From: Streptomyces lasiicapitis
GTDB lineage: Bacteria > Actinomycetota > Actinomycetes > Streptomycetales > Streptomycetaceae
Reading direction: 5' to 3'
Assembly (NCBI RefSeq): GCF_014646335.1
Contig: NZ_BMNG01000005.1
Span: 491,419 to 555,418, forward strand
Length of the DNA stretch: 64,000 nucleotides
Below are positions 42,815 to 50,774 of the stretch, piece by piece (the first letter of the stretch is position 1; every line of letters begins with the position of its first letter). The notes beneath the pieces were generated by a model. That model did no database searches and was not told where the DNA came from. It was given only the letters and a program-made list of their open reading frames with translations. Position numbers and translations under genes: made by a program.

Positions 42815-42962
42815 CGGGGTCCGCGCCGTCCGCTTCCCCCGGTGGCGGCGTCGACTTGAGAGTTTCCGGTCCTCATCGGGGGAAGCGGCTTGTCCCCCCG
42901 TATGCCGCTTCCCCCGTCCTATCGGGAGAAAGCCCCGGCGCCATGGCGGCGCCGGGGTTTTT
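42815..42962 (+). ncRNA. 6C RNA-like small RNA
   Basis: Two consecutive hairpins with C-run loops are followed by an intrinsic terminator. Hairpin 1 has arms 42819-42830 and 42844-42855 (one mismatch, one or two wobbles) and a 13-nt loop containing CCCCC. Hairpin 2 has 13-bp perfect arms 42886-42898-type GGGGGAAGCGGC and GCCGCTTCCCCC (within 42877-42916) and a 14-nt loop containing CCCCCC. The terminator stem CCCCGGCGCC/GGCGCCGGGG is followed by five T (42933-42962). Two stem-loops with runs of about six C in the loops define the actinobacterial 6C RNA (M. tuberculosis B11). Start and promoter are approximate. Confidence 0.72.
42933..42962 (+). terminator. Intrinsic terminator of the 6C-like RNA
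   Basis: 10-bp perfect stem (42933-42942 and 42948-42957) and TTTTT, the clearest E. coli-style terminator in the window. No + strand protein gene lies upstream. Confidence 0.85.
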
Positions 42963-43020
42963 CCGTGCCTGTTCGGTGAACGCGCCCGCAGGAAGTCGGT
43001 GGACGCCCGCGGGAAGAAAG

Positions 43021-43050
43021 AAGGGCCCCGTCCGTGCGGACGGGGCCCTT
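43021..43050 (-). terminator. Terminator of tRNA-Ser(CGA)
   Basis: 13-bp perfect arms (43021-43033 and 43038-43050) closed by GTGC, ten bases past the 3' end of the minus-strand tRNA. Confidence 0.85.
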
Positions 43051-43060
43051 CAATCAAGAG

Positions 43061-43145
43061 CGGTAGCGGAGGGATTTGAACCCTCGGTGACTTGCGCCAC
43101 ACTCGCTTTCGAGGCGAGCTCCTTCGGCCGCTCGGACACGCTACC
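43061..43145 (-). tRNA. tRNA-Ser(CGA)
   Basis: 85 nt on the minus strand: acceptor GGTAGCG with CGCTACC and discriminator G. Anticodon arm CTCGC-CTCGAAA-GCGAG gives anticodon CGA (reads UCG). Long variable arm, and T arm with GAGGG-TTCAAAT-CCCTC. Confidence 0.95.
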
Positions 43146-43193
43146 GAGAGAGATCCTAGCCCAAGGTGGGCCGTGCTCTGAAATCCGTTTGGG

Positions 43194-43715
43194 CTACCCC
43201 GGGCCGGGTACGTCGTCGGGCTCCTCGCCGGGCCCCGCGTCGCCGTCGCGGAAGAAGCTCGTGAGGAGCCGCGCGCAGTCCTCGGCGAGGACGCCCTCGA
43301 TCACCTCGGGCCGGTGGTTGAGCCGCCGGTCGCGCAGCAGGTCCCACAGGGAGCCCGCGGCACCGGCCTTGGCGTCCCGCGCGCCGTACACCACCCGGTC
43401 CACCCGGGACTGCTGCAGCGCGCCCGCGCACATCACGCACGGCTCAAGGGTGACGACGAGCGTGCAGCCGGGCAGCCGCCAGGAACCGAGCCGCTCGGCG
43501 GCCCGGCGCAGCGCGAGGACCTCCGCGTGCGCCGTCGGGTCGTTCAGGGCCTCGCGCTCGTTGTGTCCGGTGGCCAGGACCGTCTCGCCGTCCGCGGCCA
43601 GCACGACGGCGCCGACGGGCACGTCGCCGCCCCGGACGGCCCTTTCGGCCTCGTCCAGGGCGACCCGCATCGGCGCCCGCCAGCGGTCTCGTACCGGATC
43701 TGGGAGTGGTGTCAC
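43194..43715 (-). CDS. tadA: tRNA-specific adenosine deaminase
   Basis: 173 aa zinc deaminase: TAHAEVLALRRAAE with the catalytic HAE, then TLEPCVMCAGALQQSRVDRVVYG with the PCxxC zinc ligands. It converts A34 of tRNA-Arg(ACG) to inosine; that tRNA is encoded at 17576. GTG 43715 has no ribosome site but TAGGTT lies six bases upstream; an internal ATG at 43670 is the alternative start. The tRNA adenosine deaminase-associated gene precedes it by 30 bp on the same strand. Confidence 0.92.
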   Translation of the reverse strand: MTPLPDPVRDRWRAPMRVALDEAERAVRGGDVPVGAVVLAADGETVLATGHNEREALNDPTAHAEVLALRRAAERLGSWRLPGCTLVVTLEPCVMCAGALQQSRVDRVVYGARDAKAGAAGSLWDLLRDRRLNHRPEVIEGVLAEDCARLLTSFFRDGDAGPGEEPDDVPGPG

Positions 43716-43745
43716 ACAGCGAACCTAACGGACGCCGGCGGATGC

Positions 43746-44324
43746 CTATCGCACGGTTTCGAGGACCTCCGCGGCTCCGAGGATGTCGGCGATCTCGCCC
43801 AGCGCGTCGCCGCTCTCCAGGCCGAGCAGGTCCTTCTCCGGCACGCCGAGGTCGCTGAGGATCTGCCTGTCCCCCAGCGGCCCCGCGGGCACGGCCTCGC
43901 CGGAGGCGTCCGTGGCGTCGCTCTCGCCCTCGTCGGCCGTCTCGGACTCGCCGTCCTCCGTGCCGTCGAGGTCGAGCGCGTCCAGGTCGTCCGTCGAGTC
44001 GTCCGGGTCGCGGCCCAGCATCTCGTCGGTGAGCAGGATCTCTCCGTAGGCGCTGCGGGCGGCGGCGGCCGCGTCCGAGACGTAGATCCGCGGGTCCTCC
44101 TCGCCGTCCACGCGGACGACGCCGAACCACGCGTCTTCCTGTTCGATGAAGACGAGGACGGTCTCGTCTTCGGCGCCGCCCGCCTCGGCGGCTGCCTCAC
44201 GGGCCAGGTCGGTCAGATCCGACAGGGTCTCCACATCGTCGAGCTCCGTGTCGCTCGCTTCCCACCCGTCTTCGGTGCGCGCGAGCAGTGCGGCGAAGTA
44301 CACCGTGACTCTCCCACTGTTCAT
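43746..44324 (-). CDS. tRNA adenosine deaminase-associated protein
   Basis: 192 aa, strongly acidic. The N-terminal domain has VYFAALLARTEDGWEASDTELDDVETLSDL and VLVFIEQEDAWFGVVRVDG-DPRIYVSD. An Asp/Glu/Ser/Thr-rich spacer (residues about 105-145) follows, and then a short C-terminal helix set (DRQILSDLGVPEKDLLGL). In actinobacteria this protein is consistently encoded directly upstream of tadA, as here, but its role is not established; a partner or regulator of TadA is likely. Start ATG 44324. Confidence 0.82.
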   Translation of the reverse strand: MNSGRVTVYFAALLARTEDGWEASDTELDDVETLSDLTDLAREAAAEAGGAEDETVLVFIEQEDAWFGVVRVDGEEDPRIYVSDAAAAARSAYGEILLTDEMLGRDPDDSTDDLDALDLDGTEDGESETADEGESDATDASGEAVPAGPLGDRQILSDLGVPEKDLLGLESGDALGEIADILGAAEVLETVR

Positions 44325-44496
44325 CAGGCGCCGGTTGGGGATCCCCCCGGCGGACGTCGGGGGCGGGAGTGCTGTTCCAAGCCCCGCCCACTCGGAATCG
44401 TGGCAGAAACAACGGCTTCAGGAGAGGTCTTCCGGCCGCTGTGTCCGCGTCGCGTCTCAGATCACAGGCCGCGTGCGTGCCGCGGCCCCCTCGCGG

Positions 44497-44694
44497 CTAC
44501 CAGCGGAACGTACGCATACGCATCGCCTGTCGCAGTCTGGCCGCCCGGGCGCGGCGCGGTGTCACCCGGGCCCGCAGTTCGCGGGCCTCGGCGAGCTCGT
44601 GCAGGAACTGGGCGCGGCGCCTGCGGCGCTCGGCGTCCTTCTCGCGCGCTTCCCGGTCGGGCATCGGCCACACCTCCCCAGTTCGTACGTCCAC
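44497..44694 (-). CDS. Small basic conserved protein, divergent from upp
   Basis: 65 aa from GTG 44694 with GGAGG four bases upstream. The sequence is helical and very Arg-rich (REAREKDAERRRRRAQFLHEL, ARVTPRRARAARLRQAMR), with an N-terminal VRTGEVWPMPD. It has no TM segment. It could bind nucleic acid or a ribosomal component; the function is unknown to me. Good ribosome site, codon bias and the shared gap with upp make it likely to be real. Confidence 0.65.
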   Translation of the reverse strand: MDVRTGEVWPMPDREAREKDAERRRRRAQFLHELAEARELRARVTPRRARAARLRQAMRMRTFRW

Positions 44695-44766
44695 CTTCCC
44701 TCCGCCGCCCGGGTTGATGCCAGCGCGGGGGGATCAGGGGGCACTTCGCCCGGTTACTGTTGAACA

Positions 44767-45402
44767 ATGCGGATCCACGTCGTCGACCACCCGCTGGTGG
44801 CGCACAAACTCACCACGCTGCGCGACACGCGCACCGATTCCCCGACCTTCCGGCGCCTCGCCGACGAGCTGGTCACCCTGCTCGCGTACGAGGCCACCCG
44901 GGACGTGCGCACCGAGCAGGTCGACATCGACACCCCGGTGACCCGGACCACCGGCGTCAAGCTGTCGTATCCGCGTCCGCTGGTCGTGCCGATCCTGCGC
45001 GCCGGCCTCGGCATGCTCGACGGCATGGTCCGCCTCCTTCCGACCGCGGAGGTCGGCTTCCTCGGCATGATCCGCAACGAGGAGACGCTCGAGGCGTCCA
45101 CGTACGCGACGCGCATGCCGGAGGACCTCTCCGGGCGCCAGGTGTACGTCCTGGACCCGATGCTCGCCACCGGCGGCACGCTCGTCGCGGCGATCCGGGA
45201 GCTGATCAAGCGCGGCGCCGACGACGTGACCGCCGTCGTGCTCCTCGCCGCGCCCGAGGGCGTCGAGATCATGGAGCGGGAGCTGGCGGGGACGCCGGTG
45301 ACCGTGGTGACCGCGGCGGTGGACGAGCGGCTCAACGAGAACGGGTACATCGTGCCGGGGCTCGGGGACGCGGGGGACCGGATGTACGGGGCCGCGGAGT
45401 AG
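44767..45402 (+). CDS. upp: Uracil phosphoribosyltransferase
   Basis: 211 aa. MRIHVVDHPLVAHKLTTLRD at the start, LVVPILRAGLGMLDGM, and the PRPP loop VYVLDPMLATGGTL. The uracil-binding motif appears as the C-terminal YIVPGLGDAGDRMYG. It makes UMP from uracil and PRPP in pyrimidine salvage. TACTGT (44755-44760) six bases before ATG 44767 indicates a leaderless mRNA. It converges on the LytR_C gene with only 8 bp between stops. Confidence 0.95.
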   Translation: MRIHVVDHPLVAHKLTTLRDTRTDSPTFRRLADELVTLLAYEATRDVRTEQVDIDTPVTRTTGVKLSYPRPLVVPILRAGLGMLDGMVRLLPTAEVGFLGMIRNEETLEASTYATRMPEDLSGRQVYVLDPMLATGGTLVAAIRELIKRGADDVTAVVLLAAPEGVEIMERELAGTPVTVVTAAVDERLNENGYIVPGLGDAGDRMYGAAE

Positions 45403-45410
45403 TCAGCGGC

Positions 45411-46073
45411 TCAGCAGTTCTTGCCGTCAACGGACGACGGTTTTGAGGGCGCCGGTGCGGGCTTGGCGAGTGTCGCCAAGGCCTTGTCGGCGTCCTCCTT
45501 TTTCGCCAGGTCCTTGAACTGGCTGCCCAGGATCAGGTCGACCTCCCCGCCCTTGCGCGTGTCGGTCTGCTTCTCGGCGCCCGCCAGTTGCGTGCCGAGC
45601 ACCGGCAGCGCCGTGTCCGTGGCCGCCTTGGCGCCCAGCAGTATCCCGGTGCCCCGCACCTTCTTGTCGTACGCCTTCGTCGCGTTGCCCACCTTGCCGA
45701 TGGCGAAGCCGCGCTTCTTCAGCTCGTCCGCCGCGTCCTTGGCCAGGCCGCTGCGCGGGGTCGCGTTGAAGACGTTCACCGTGATCTGGCCCGGCTTGGG
45801 GAGAGGTTTCTGCCGCGCCTGCCGCGCGGGGTCCGGCTGCGCCTTCTGCGTCACGCAGTCCTTCGTCCCGCCCGCCGCCGACGCCTTGTTGTCGTCGCCG
45901 GTGAACACGTCGATGAGCTGCAGGCTGCCCCAGCCGAGCAGGCCGGCCACGGCGAGCGACGCGACGGCCGCGAGCACGATCCGGCGACGGCCGCGCGGGC
46001 GGCGCATACGCGGGTATTTGTCCCCCGTGATGCGGTATTTGCCGCCCATGCCGGGGGGAGTGAGCATGCTCAT
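45411..46073 (-). CDS. LytR C-terminal-domain (LytR_C) membrane protein
   Basis: 220 aa. A cytoplasmic N-terminus of about 30 residues is rich in Gly/Pro/Arg, followed by one TM (IVLAAVASLAVAGLLGWGSLQLI). The extracellular LytR_C domain is ITVNVFNATPRSGLAKDAADELKKRGFAIGKVGNA with GTGILLGAKAATDTALPV. The domain also occurs at the end of LCP cell-wall ligases, but here the catalytic LCP domain is absent, so the protein may bind wall polymers. A final Cys (GKNC) is notable. ATG 46073 has TACGCT six bases upstream. An AT-rich palindrome lies at 46112. Confidence 0.8.
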   Translation of the reverse strand: MSMLTPPGMGGKYRITGDKYPRMRRPRGRRRIVLAAVASLAVAGLLGWGSLQLIDVFTGDDNKASAAGGTKDCVTQKAQPDPARQARQKPLPKPGQITVNVFNATPRSGLAKDAADELKKRGFAIGKVGNATKAYDKKVRGTGILLGAKAATDTALPVLGTQLAGAEKQTDTRKGGEVDLILGSQFKDLAKKEDADKALATLAKPAPAPSKPSSVDGKNC

Positions 46074-46111
46074 GGGCGCAGCGTAGTCCCGGGCGGCGGC
46101 GATGCCTACTA

Positions 46112-46121
46112 AATGATCATT
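46112..46121. promoter_or_regulatory. AT-rich palindrome before the LytR_C gene
   Basis: AATGATCATT, a perfect 10-bp palindrome 39 bp upstream of the start codon in otherwise GC-rich DNA, near the -35 position. Confidence 0.35.
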
Positions 46122-46223
46122 GCTCGGTGGCAGGCCGACCCGATCGGCGGGCAGTCCCACCCGAAAGGTCCAATGCGGGCCGGGGGCGGGGTGCGTGGGC
46201 CGGGGTCTGGTCCCCGGGTCCGG

Positions 46224-46520
46224 TCAGCCCAGTTCGAGCACGCGGGCGTGCAGCACCTGGCGCTGTTGCAGCGCGGCGCGGACCGCGCGGTGCAGTCCGT
46301 CCTCCAGGTACAGGTCGCCCTGCCACTTCACGACGTGCGCGAAGAGGTCGCCGTAGAACGTCGAGTCCTCGGCTAGCAGCGTTTCCAGGTCCAGTTGGCC
46401 CTTGGTCGTCACGAGCTGATCGAGGCGGACCGGGCGCGGCGCGACGTCCGCCCACTGCCGGGTGCTTTCCCGGCCGTGGTCGGGGTACGGCCGGCCGTTT
46501 CCGATGCGCTTGAAGATCAC
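46224..46520 (-). CDS. VapB-like / conserved actinobacterial small protein
   Basis: 98 aa from GTG 46520. It starts IFKRIGNGRPYPDHGRESTRQW and has VRLDQLVTTKGQLDLETLL and KWQGDLYLEDGLHRAVRAALQQRQVLHARVL. The last part resembles the ParB/Srx-like box found in proteins sometimes annotated as VapB family antitoxins. No VapC-like toxin gene is adjacent, so a toxin-antitoxin role is doubtful. It is highly conserved at this position in Streptomyces as I recall. Confidence 0.65.
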   Translation of the reverse strand: MIFKRIGNGRPYPDHGRESTRQWADVAPRPVRLDQLVTTKGQLDLETLLAEDSTFYGDLFAHVVKWQGDLYLEDGLHRAVRAALQQRQVLHARVLELG

Positions 46521-46640
46521 ACGGAAAGCCTACCGGTCAAGGCTCTCCGGGCGCAGCCTCGGCGGCCGAGTGCGACGCTGGGAAATGCCGCCGGAAAGCG
46601 GGACAAACCGGGAACTCTCAAGCCGGGAGCAGGGGCCGAA

Positions 46641-48296
46641 GTGAGCGACAGCCAGCCGATTCCGTCCACGCCCGAGGGCGAGAATCGCCCGAACGAGTCC
46701 GTGTCCGGCGCGAAGGTGACGTCCGGCGAGCTGCCGGCGGAGGCGGCGGGCATCGTCGCCGGGTACGCCTTCGACGGGCCCGCGCTCGATCTCGGTGCCC
46801 TGTTGTGGGACGGGCAGTGCCACCCTGGCGCCCAGGTGCGGATTCCGTTGGCCATGCTCAACCGGCACGGGCTCGTCGCCGGCGCCACCGGTACCGGCAA
46901 GACCAAGACCCTCCAGCTCATCGCCGAACAGCTCTCCGCCCAGGGCGTGCCCGTCTTCCTCGCCGACATCAAGGGCGACGTCTCCGGCATCTGTGCCCCC
47001 GGCGAGGCCAACGACAAGGTCACCGGGCGGGCGCGGGACGTCGGGCAGGCGTGGGAACCCCGTGGGTTCCCCTGCGAGTTCTACGCCCTCGGCGGGCTCG
47101 GCACCGGCATCCCCGTACGCGCCACCGTCACCAGCTTCGGGCCGATCCTGCTGTCCAAGGTCCTCCAGCTCAACCAGACCCAGGAGCAGTCCCTCGGGCT
47201 GATCTTCCACTACGCCGACCAGAAGGGCCTCGAACTCGTCGACCTGAAGGACCTGCGCGCGGTCGTCGCCTTCCTCACCTCCGACGAGGGGAAGCCCGAG
47301 CTCAAGAACATCGGCGGGCTCTCCACCGCCACCGCCGGGGTCATCCTGCGGGCGCTGACCTCGTTCGAGGCGCAGGGGATGGGGGACTTCTTCGGGGAGC
47401 CGGAGTTCGACACCAGTGAGTTGCTGCGGAGCGGGGAGGGCGGGGGTGCGGGTGCCGGTGCGGAGGGGCAGGGGCTGGTCTCCGTTCTTGAGCTTCCCTC
47501 CGTACAGGACAAGCCCGCGCTCTTCTCCACCTTCCTGATGTGGCTCCTCGCCGACCTCTACCACGACCTCCCGGAGGTCGGAGATCTCGACAAGCCCAAG
47601 CTCGTCTTCTTCTTCGACGAGGCCCACCTGCTGTTCAGCGGCGCCTCCAAGGCCTTCCTGGAATCCATCACCCAGACCGTGCGGCTCATCCGGTCCAAGG
47701 GCGTCGGCGTCTTCCTCGTCACCCAGACCCCGAAGGACGTCCCCGCCGACGTCCTCGCCCAGCTCGGCAACCGCGTCCAGCACGCGTTGCGCGCCTTCAC
47801 GCCCGACGACGAAAAGGCCCTCAAGGCCACCGTCCGTACGTTTCCGAATTCCGCGTACGACCTGGAGGAGACGCTCACCGGGCTCGGCACCGGCGAAGCC
47901 GTCGTCACCGTCCTCAGCGAGAAGGGGGCGCCCACGCCGGTCGCGGTCACTCGGCTGCGGGCGCCGCAGTCCCTGATGGGGCCGGTGGAGGCGGGGGCGC
48001 TGGAGCGGGCCGTTCGGGGGTCGGCCTTGTACGGGCGGTACGCGGAGGCTGTGGACCGGGAGTCGGCTTACGAGCGGTTGAGCGCGCGGGCTCCTGCGGA
48101 GGGCTCTGCGGGGGGCTCGGCCGAGGCTCCGCGTGGGCGGGCCCCGCAGTCGTCGCGGGAGCCGGAGAAGGGTGGGTCCGTCGTCGAACAGGTGGTGGGG
48201 AGCGGGATGTTCAAGTCGCTGCTGCGGTCTGTGGGTACGCAGCTCGGCCGGGAGATCTCCCGGTCCGTCTTTGGCACCGCTCGTCGGCGTCGGTAG
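46641..48296 (+). CDS. HerA-like (DUF853) helicase/translocase ATPase
   Basis: 551 aa. Walker A GATGTGKTKTLQ near residue 80, Walker B LVFFFDEAHLLF near 320, a sensor VFLVTQTPKDVP near 358 and an arginine-finger region LGNRVQHALRAFTPDDEKAL. The layout is DUF853, a HerA/FtsK-superfamily ATPase expected to form hexameric rings on DNA. A Gly-rich loop (residues about 262-275) and a Ser/Ala/Gly linker precede the C-terminal helix. GTG 46641 has AGGGG five bases upstream. No NurA-like nuclease gene is adjacent, so it works alone or with an unlinked partner. Confidence 0.85.
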   Translation: MSDSQPIPSTPEGENRPNESVSGAKVTSGELPAEAAGIVAGYAFDGPALDLGALLWDGQCHPGAQVRIPLAMLNRHGLVAGATGTGKTKTLQLIAEQLSAQGVPVFLADIKGDVSGICAPGEANDKVTGRARDVGQAWEPRGFPCEFYALGGLGTGIPVRATVTSFGPILLSKVLQLNQTQEQSLGLIFHYADQKGLELVDLKDLRAVVAFLTSDEGKPELKNIGGLSTATAGVILRALTSFEAQGMGDFFGEPEFDTSELLRSGEGGGAGAGAEGQGLVSVLELPSVQDKPALFSTFLMWLLADLYHDLPEVGDLDKPKLVFFFDEAHLLFSGASKAFLESITQTVRLIRSKGVGVFLVTQTPKDVPADVLAQLGNRVQHALRAFTPDDEKALKATVRTFPNSAYDLEETLTGLGTGEAVVTVLSEKGAPTPVAVTRLRAPQSLMGPVEAGALERAVRGSALYGRYAEAVDRESAYERLSARAPAEGSAGGSAEAPRGRAPQSSREPEKGGSVVEQVVGSGMFKSLLRSVGTQLGREISRSVFGTARRRR

Positions 48297-48337
48297 CCGG
48301 TTTCCCCTTGCGGGGGCTTGCCGTCTGCTTCTGCGGG

Positions 48338-48922
48338 CTAGTTCTTGGCCGCTTTGGCCGCTGCCTTCATTTCCTGCTTGTGGGCTCGGACCTTCTGGAG
48401 GGACTCCGGGCCGGTGATGTCCGCCACGGATCGGTACGCCTTCGGTTCGCCGTACGAGCCTGCCGCCTCCTGCCAGCCCTTGGGGTGCACCCCTAGTTGC
48501 TTGCCGAGCAGGGCCAGGAAGATCTGGGCCTTCTGCTTCCCGAAGCCGGGGAGGTCGTTGAGGCGGCGCAGCAGCTCCTTGCCGTCGGTCACGTCCTGCC
48601 AGACGGCCTCCGCGTTGCCGTCGTACTGCTCCACCAGGTACTGGCACAGCTTCTGTACGCGCCCGGCCATCGCCCCGGGGTAGCGGTGCACGGCCGGCTT
48701 GGTGGACAGCAGCTCTACGAAGGCGTCCGGGTCGTACGCCGCGATGTCGTGGGCGTCCAGGTCCTCCGCGCCCATGCGCTGCGCGATCGTGTACGGACCC
48801 GCGAACGCCCACTCCATGGGCACCTGCTGGTCCAGGAGCATTCCGACGAGTGCGGCCAGCGGGCTGCGGCTCAGCAGCGCGTCGGCCTCTTCTTGCTGTG
48901 CGAGGTGCAGCGTGGCGTCCAT
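48338..48922 (-). CDS. HhH-GPD superfamily base-excision-repair-like protein
   Basis: 194 aa, helical. LAALVGMLLDQQVPMEWAFAGPYTI matches the first helices of HhH-GPD glycosylases, and LLRRLNDLPGFGKQKAQIFLALLG is the helix-hairpin-helix with Gly-Phe-Gly-Lys. The downstream catalytic Asp of glycosylases (usually ~20 residues after the hairpin) has no clear counterpart, and there is no Fe-S cysteine cluster. It may therefore be a DNA-binding relative of uncertain activity. It converges on the HerA-like gene with a 41-bp gap. Confidence 0.75.
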   Translation of the reverse strand: MDATLHLAQQEEADALLSRSPLAALVGMLLDQQVPMEWAFAGPYTIAQRMGAEDLDAHDIAAYDPDAFVELLSTKPAVHRYPGAMAGRVQKLCQYLVEQYDGNAEAVWQDVTDGKELLRRLNDLPGFGKQKAQIFLALLGKQLGVHPKGWQEAAGSYGEPKAYRSVADITGPESLQKVRAHKQEMKAAAKAAKN

Positions 48923-49015
48923 GGGGCGATCATCTCGCGGGTGCGGGGGGTTCGCAGGGCGGGGCACGGGCGGGGGCGGGCGGAAAAGCGGGTGCGGGTG
49001 CGGCGGGCCGCCGCC

Positions 49016-49021
49016 TAGCCT
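49016..49021 (+). promoter_or_regulatory. -10 box of the ABC-F leader transcript
   Basis: TAGCCT, six bases before the leader-peptide ATG at 49028, the spacing of a leaderless promoter. Confidence 0.5.
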
Positions 49022-49027
49022 GGAGGC

Positions 49028-49051
49028 ATGTCTACGCCCCGCATCTCCTAG
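49028..49051 (+). CDS. Seven-residue leader peptide of the ABC-F gene
   Basis: ATG at 49028 encodes MSTPRIS and stops at TAG 49049-49051, only three bases before an attenuator-like hairpin. Short upstream ORFs followed by a hairpin are known for antibiotic-resistance ABC-F genes, where drug-stalled ribosomes on the leader let transcription continue. This reading is an inference from layout; the peptide itself has no recognisable arrest motif. Confidence 0.6.
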   Translation: MSTPRIS

Positions 49052-49054
49052 CCA

Positions 49055-49085
49055 GGACACACGCCTTCACGTCACCCGTGTGTCC
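49055..49085 (+). promoter_or_regulatory. Attenuator hairpin between leader peptide and ABC-F gene
   Basis: Perfect 9-bp arms GGACACACG (49055-49063) and CGTGTGTCC (49077-49085), followed by TTTCGCTGTT. It lies between the leader stop (49051) and the ABC-F start (49111). Confidence 0.65.
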
Positions 49086-49110
49086 TTTCGCTGTTGCGGA
49101 GCGTTTCCTC

Positions 49111-50706
49111 ATGATTTCTGTACGTGATGTCGACCTGTGCGTCGGCGCCCGGACTCTGCTGTCCGGTGTTTCCTTCCATGTCGGTCCCGGTGACCGGGTG
49201 GGTCTGGTCGGGCGCAATGGTGCCGGCAAGACCACTCTGCTGAAGGCCCTCGCGGGTGTGGTGCCCTGTGCTGCGGGGCGTGTCGCCCGTACGGGCTCCC
49301 TCGGGTATCTCGCCCAGGACCCCGCCCCCGCCGATCCCGCTGTCACCGTCACCGATCGCATTCTGTCCGCGCGTGGGCTCGACCGGGCTGTGGGGGCGTT
49401 GCGGGCCGCCGAGGCCGCCATGGCTGCGGGTGGTGACGAGGGGGCCGCCATGGCCGCGTACGCACGGGCCGATGACGAGTTCCAGGCTCGGGGTGGATAC
49501 GCCGCCGAGGCCGAGGCCGGTCGGGTCGCCGCCGGTCTCGGGTTGCCCGAGCGGGTGCTCGCGCAGGCTGTGGGGGAGTTGTCGGGCGGGCAGCGGCGGC
49601 GAGTCGAGCTCGCTCGGATGTTGTTCTCGCGGCACGACACGTTGTTGCTCGACGAGCCCACCAATCACCTCGACCGGGATTCCGTGGAGTGGCTGCGCGG
49701 GTTCTTGGGCGGGTACCCGGGGGGTGTGGTGATGGTCAGTCACGATGTGGGGTTGCTGGCTGACGTCGTCAATCGCGTCTTCCATCTGGACCCCGGGCGC
49801 GCCGCGCTCGACGTACACAACACCACCTGGCACGCCTATCTCGCCCAGCGCACCGCCGACGACCGGCGGCGTGCGCGTGAGCGCGCCAACGCCGAGCGCA
49901 AGGCCGCCGCCCTGAAGACCCAGGCCGACAAGATGCGCGCCCACGTGGCCACCGCCACCGTCGCCAAGAACATGGCCCGCCGCGCCGACCGGCTGCTCGC
50001 CGGGACCGAGCCCGTGCGGCGGGGGGAGAAGGTCGCCCGCATTCGGCTGCCCGAGCCCGCCCCTTGCGGGCGGACGCCGTTGGGGGCGGTGCGCCTTGAG
50101 AAGGCCTATGGGGCGGGCGTGCCGGTGCTCAACGGGGTGGATCTCGCGGTGGAGCGGGGCAGCCGGCTTGTGGTGCTCGGGTTCAACGGGGCCGGGAAGA
50201 CGACGCTGTTGCGGGTACTTGCCGGGCGGGAGGCGCCCGACACGGGGCGGGTCGTGCGGGGGCACGGGCTGCGGCTCGGGTACTTCGGGCAGGAACACGA
50301 CACCCTGGACGGGGACTTGACCGTGCGGGGCAATCTCTCCGCCGCCGCGCCGCAGTTGACCGACGGCGAGGTGCGGCAGGTGCTCGGTGCCTTCCTGTTC
50401 CGTGGCGACGACGTGGACAAGCCCGCCAAGGTGCTCTCCGGCGGCGAGAAGACCCGGCTCGCCCTCGCCGGACTCGTGCACTCCGGCGCCAACGTGCTGC
50501 TCCTCGACGAGCCCACCAACAACCTCGACCCCGCCTCGCGCGACGAGGTCCTCGGCGCCGTCGCCACGTACCCCGGCGCCCTCGTGATGGTCACCCACGA
50601 CGAGGGCGCCCTCGACGCCCTCCGCCCCGACCGCGTCCTCGTCCTGCCGGACGGCACGGAGGATTTGTGGAGTTCGGGGTATCGGGAGTTGGTGGCTTTT
50701 GGGTGA
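49111..50706 (+). CDS. ABC-F family ATPase (ribosome-protection / antibiotic-resistance type)
   Basis: 531 aa with two ABC domains and no TM segment. Domain 1 has GRNGAGKTTLLKAL, LSGGQRRRVELARML and LLLDEPTNHLD. The interdomain linker (residues about 240-310) is basic and helical (DDRRRARERANAERKAAALKTQADKM). Domain 2 has GFNGAGKTTLLRVL, LSGGEKTRLALAGL and LLLDEPTNNLD. ABC-F proteins bind the ribosomal E site and either regulate translation or displace drugs. The leader peptide and attenuator upstream favour an inducible resistance member. GGAG precedes ATG 49111 by nine bases. Confidence 0.9.
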   Translation: MISVRDVDLCVGARTLLSGVSFHVGPGDRVGLVGRNGAGKTTLLKALAGVVPCAAGRVARTGSLGYLAQDPAPADPAVTVTDRILSARGLDRAVGALRAAEAAMAAGGDEGAAMAAYARADDEFQARGGYAAEAEAGRVAAGLGLPERVLAQAVGELSGGQRRRVELARMLFSRHDTLLLDEPTNHLDRDSVEWLRGFLGGYPGGVVMVSHDVGLLADVVNRVFHLDPGRAALDVHNTTWHAYLAQRTADDRRRARERANAERKAAALKTQADKMRAHVATATVAKNMARRADRLLAGTEPVRRGEKVARIRLPEPAPCGRTPLGAVRLEKAYGAGVPVLNGVDLAVERGSRLVVLGFNGAGKTTLLRVLAGREAPDTGRVVRGHGLRLGYFGQEHDTLDGDLTVRGNLSAAAPQLTDGEVRQVLGAFLFRGDDVDKPAKVLSGGEKTRLALAGLVHSGANVLLLDEPTNNLDPASRDEVLGAVATYPGALVMVTHDEGALDALRPDRVLVLPDGTEDLWSSGYRELVAFG

Positions 50707-50774
50707 TCTCATTCCGGTGGGTCGTCGCCGGGTCACTACTGTGACGGGTCAGCGGGCGGGCAGGAGTGGGGGCC

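Noticed and set aside
46224..46520. A VapBC toxin-antitoxin pair
   Set aside because: Only a VapB-like small protein is present; neither neighbour resembles a PIN-domain toxin.
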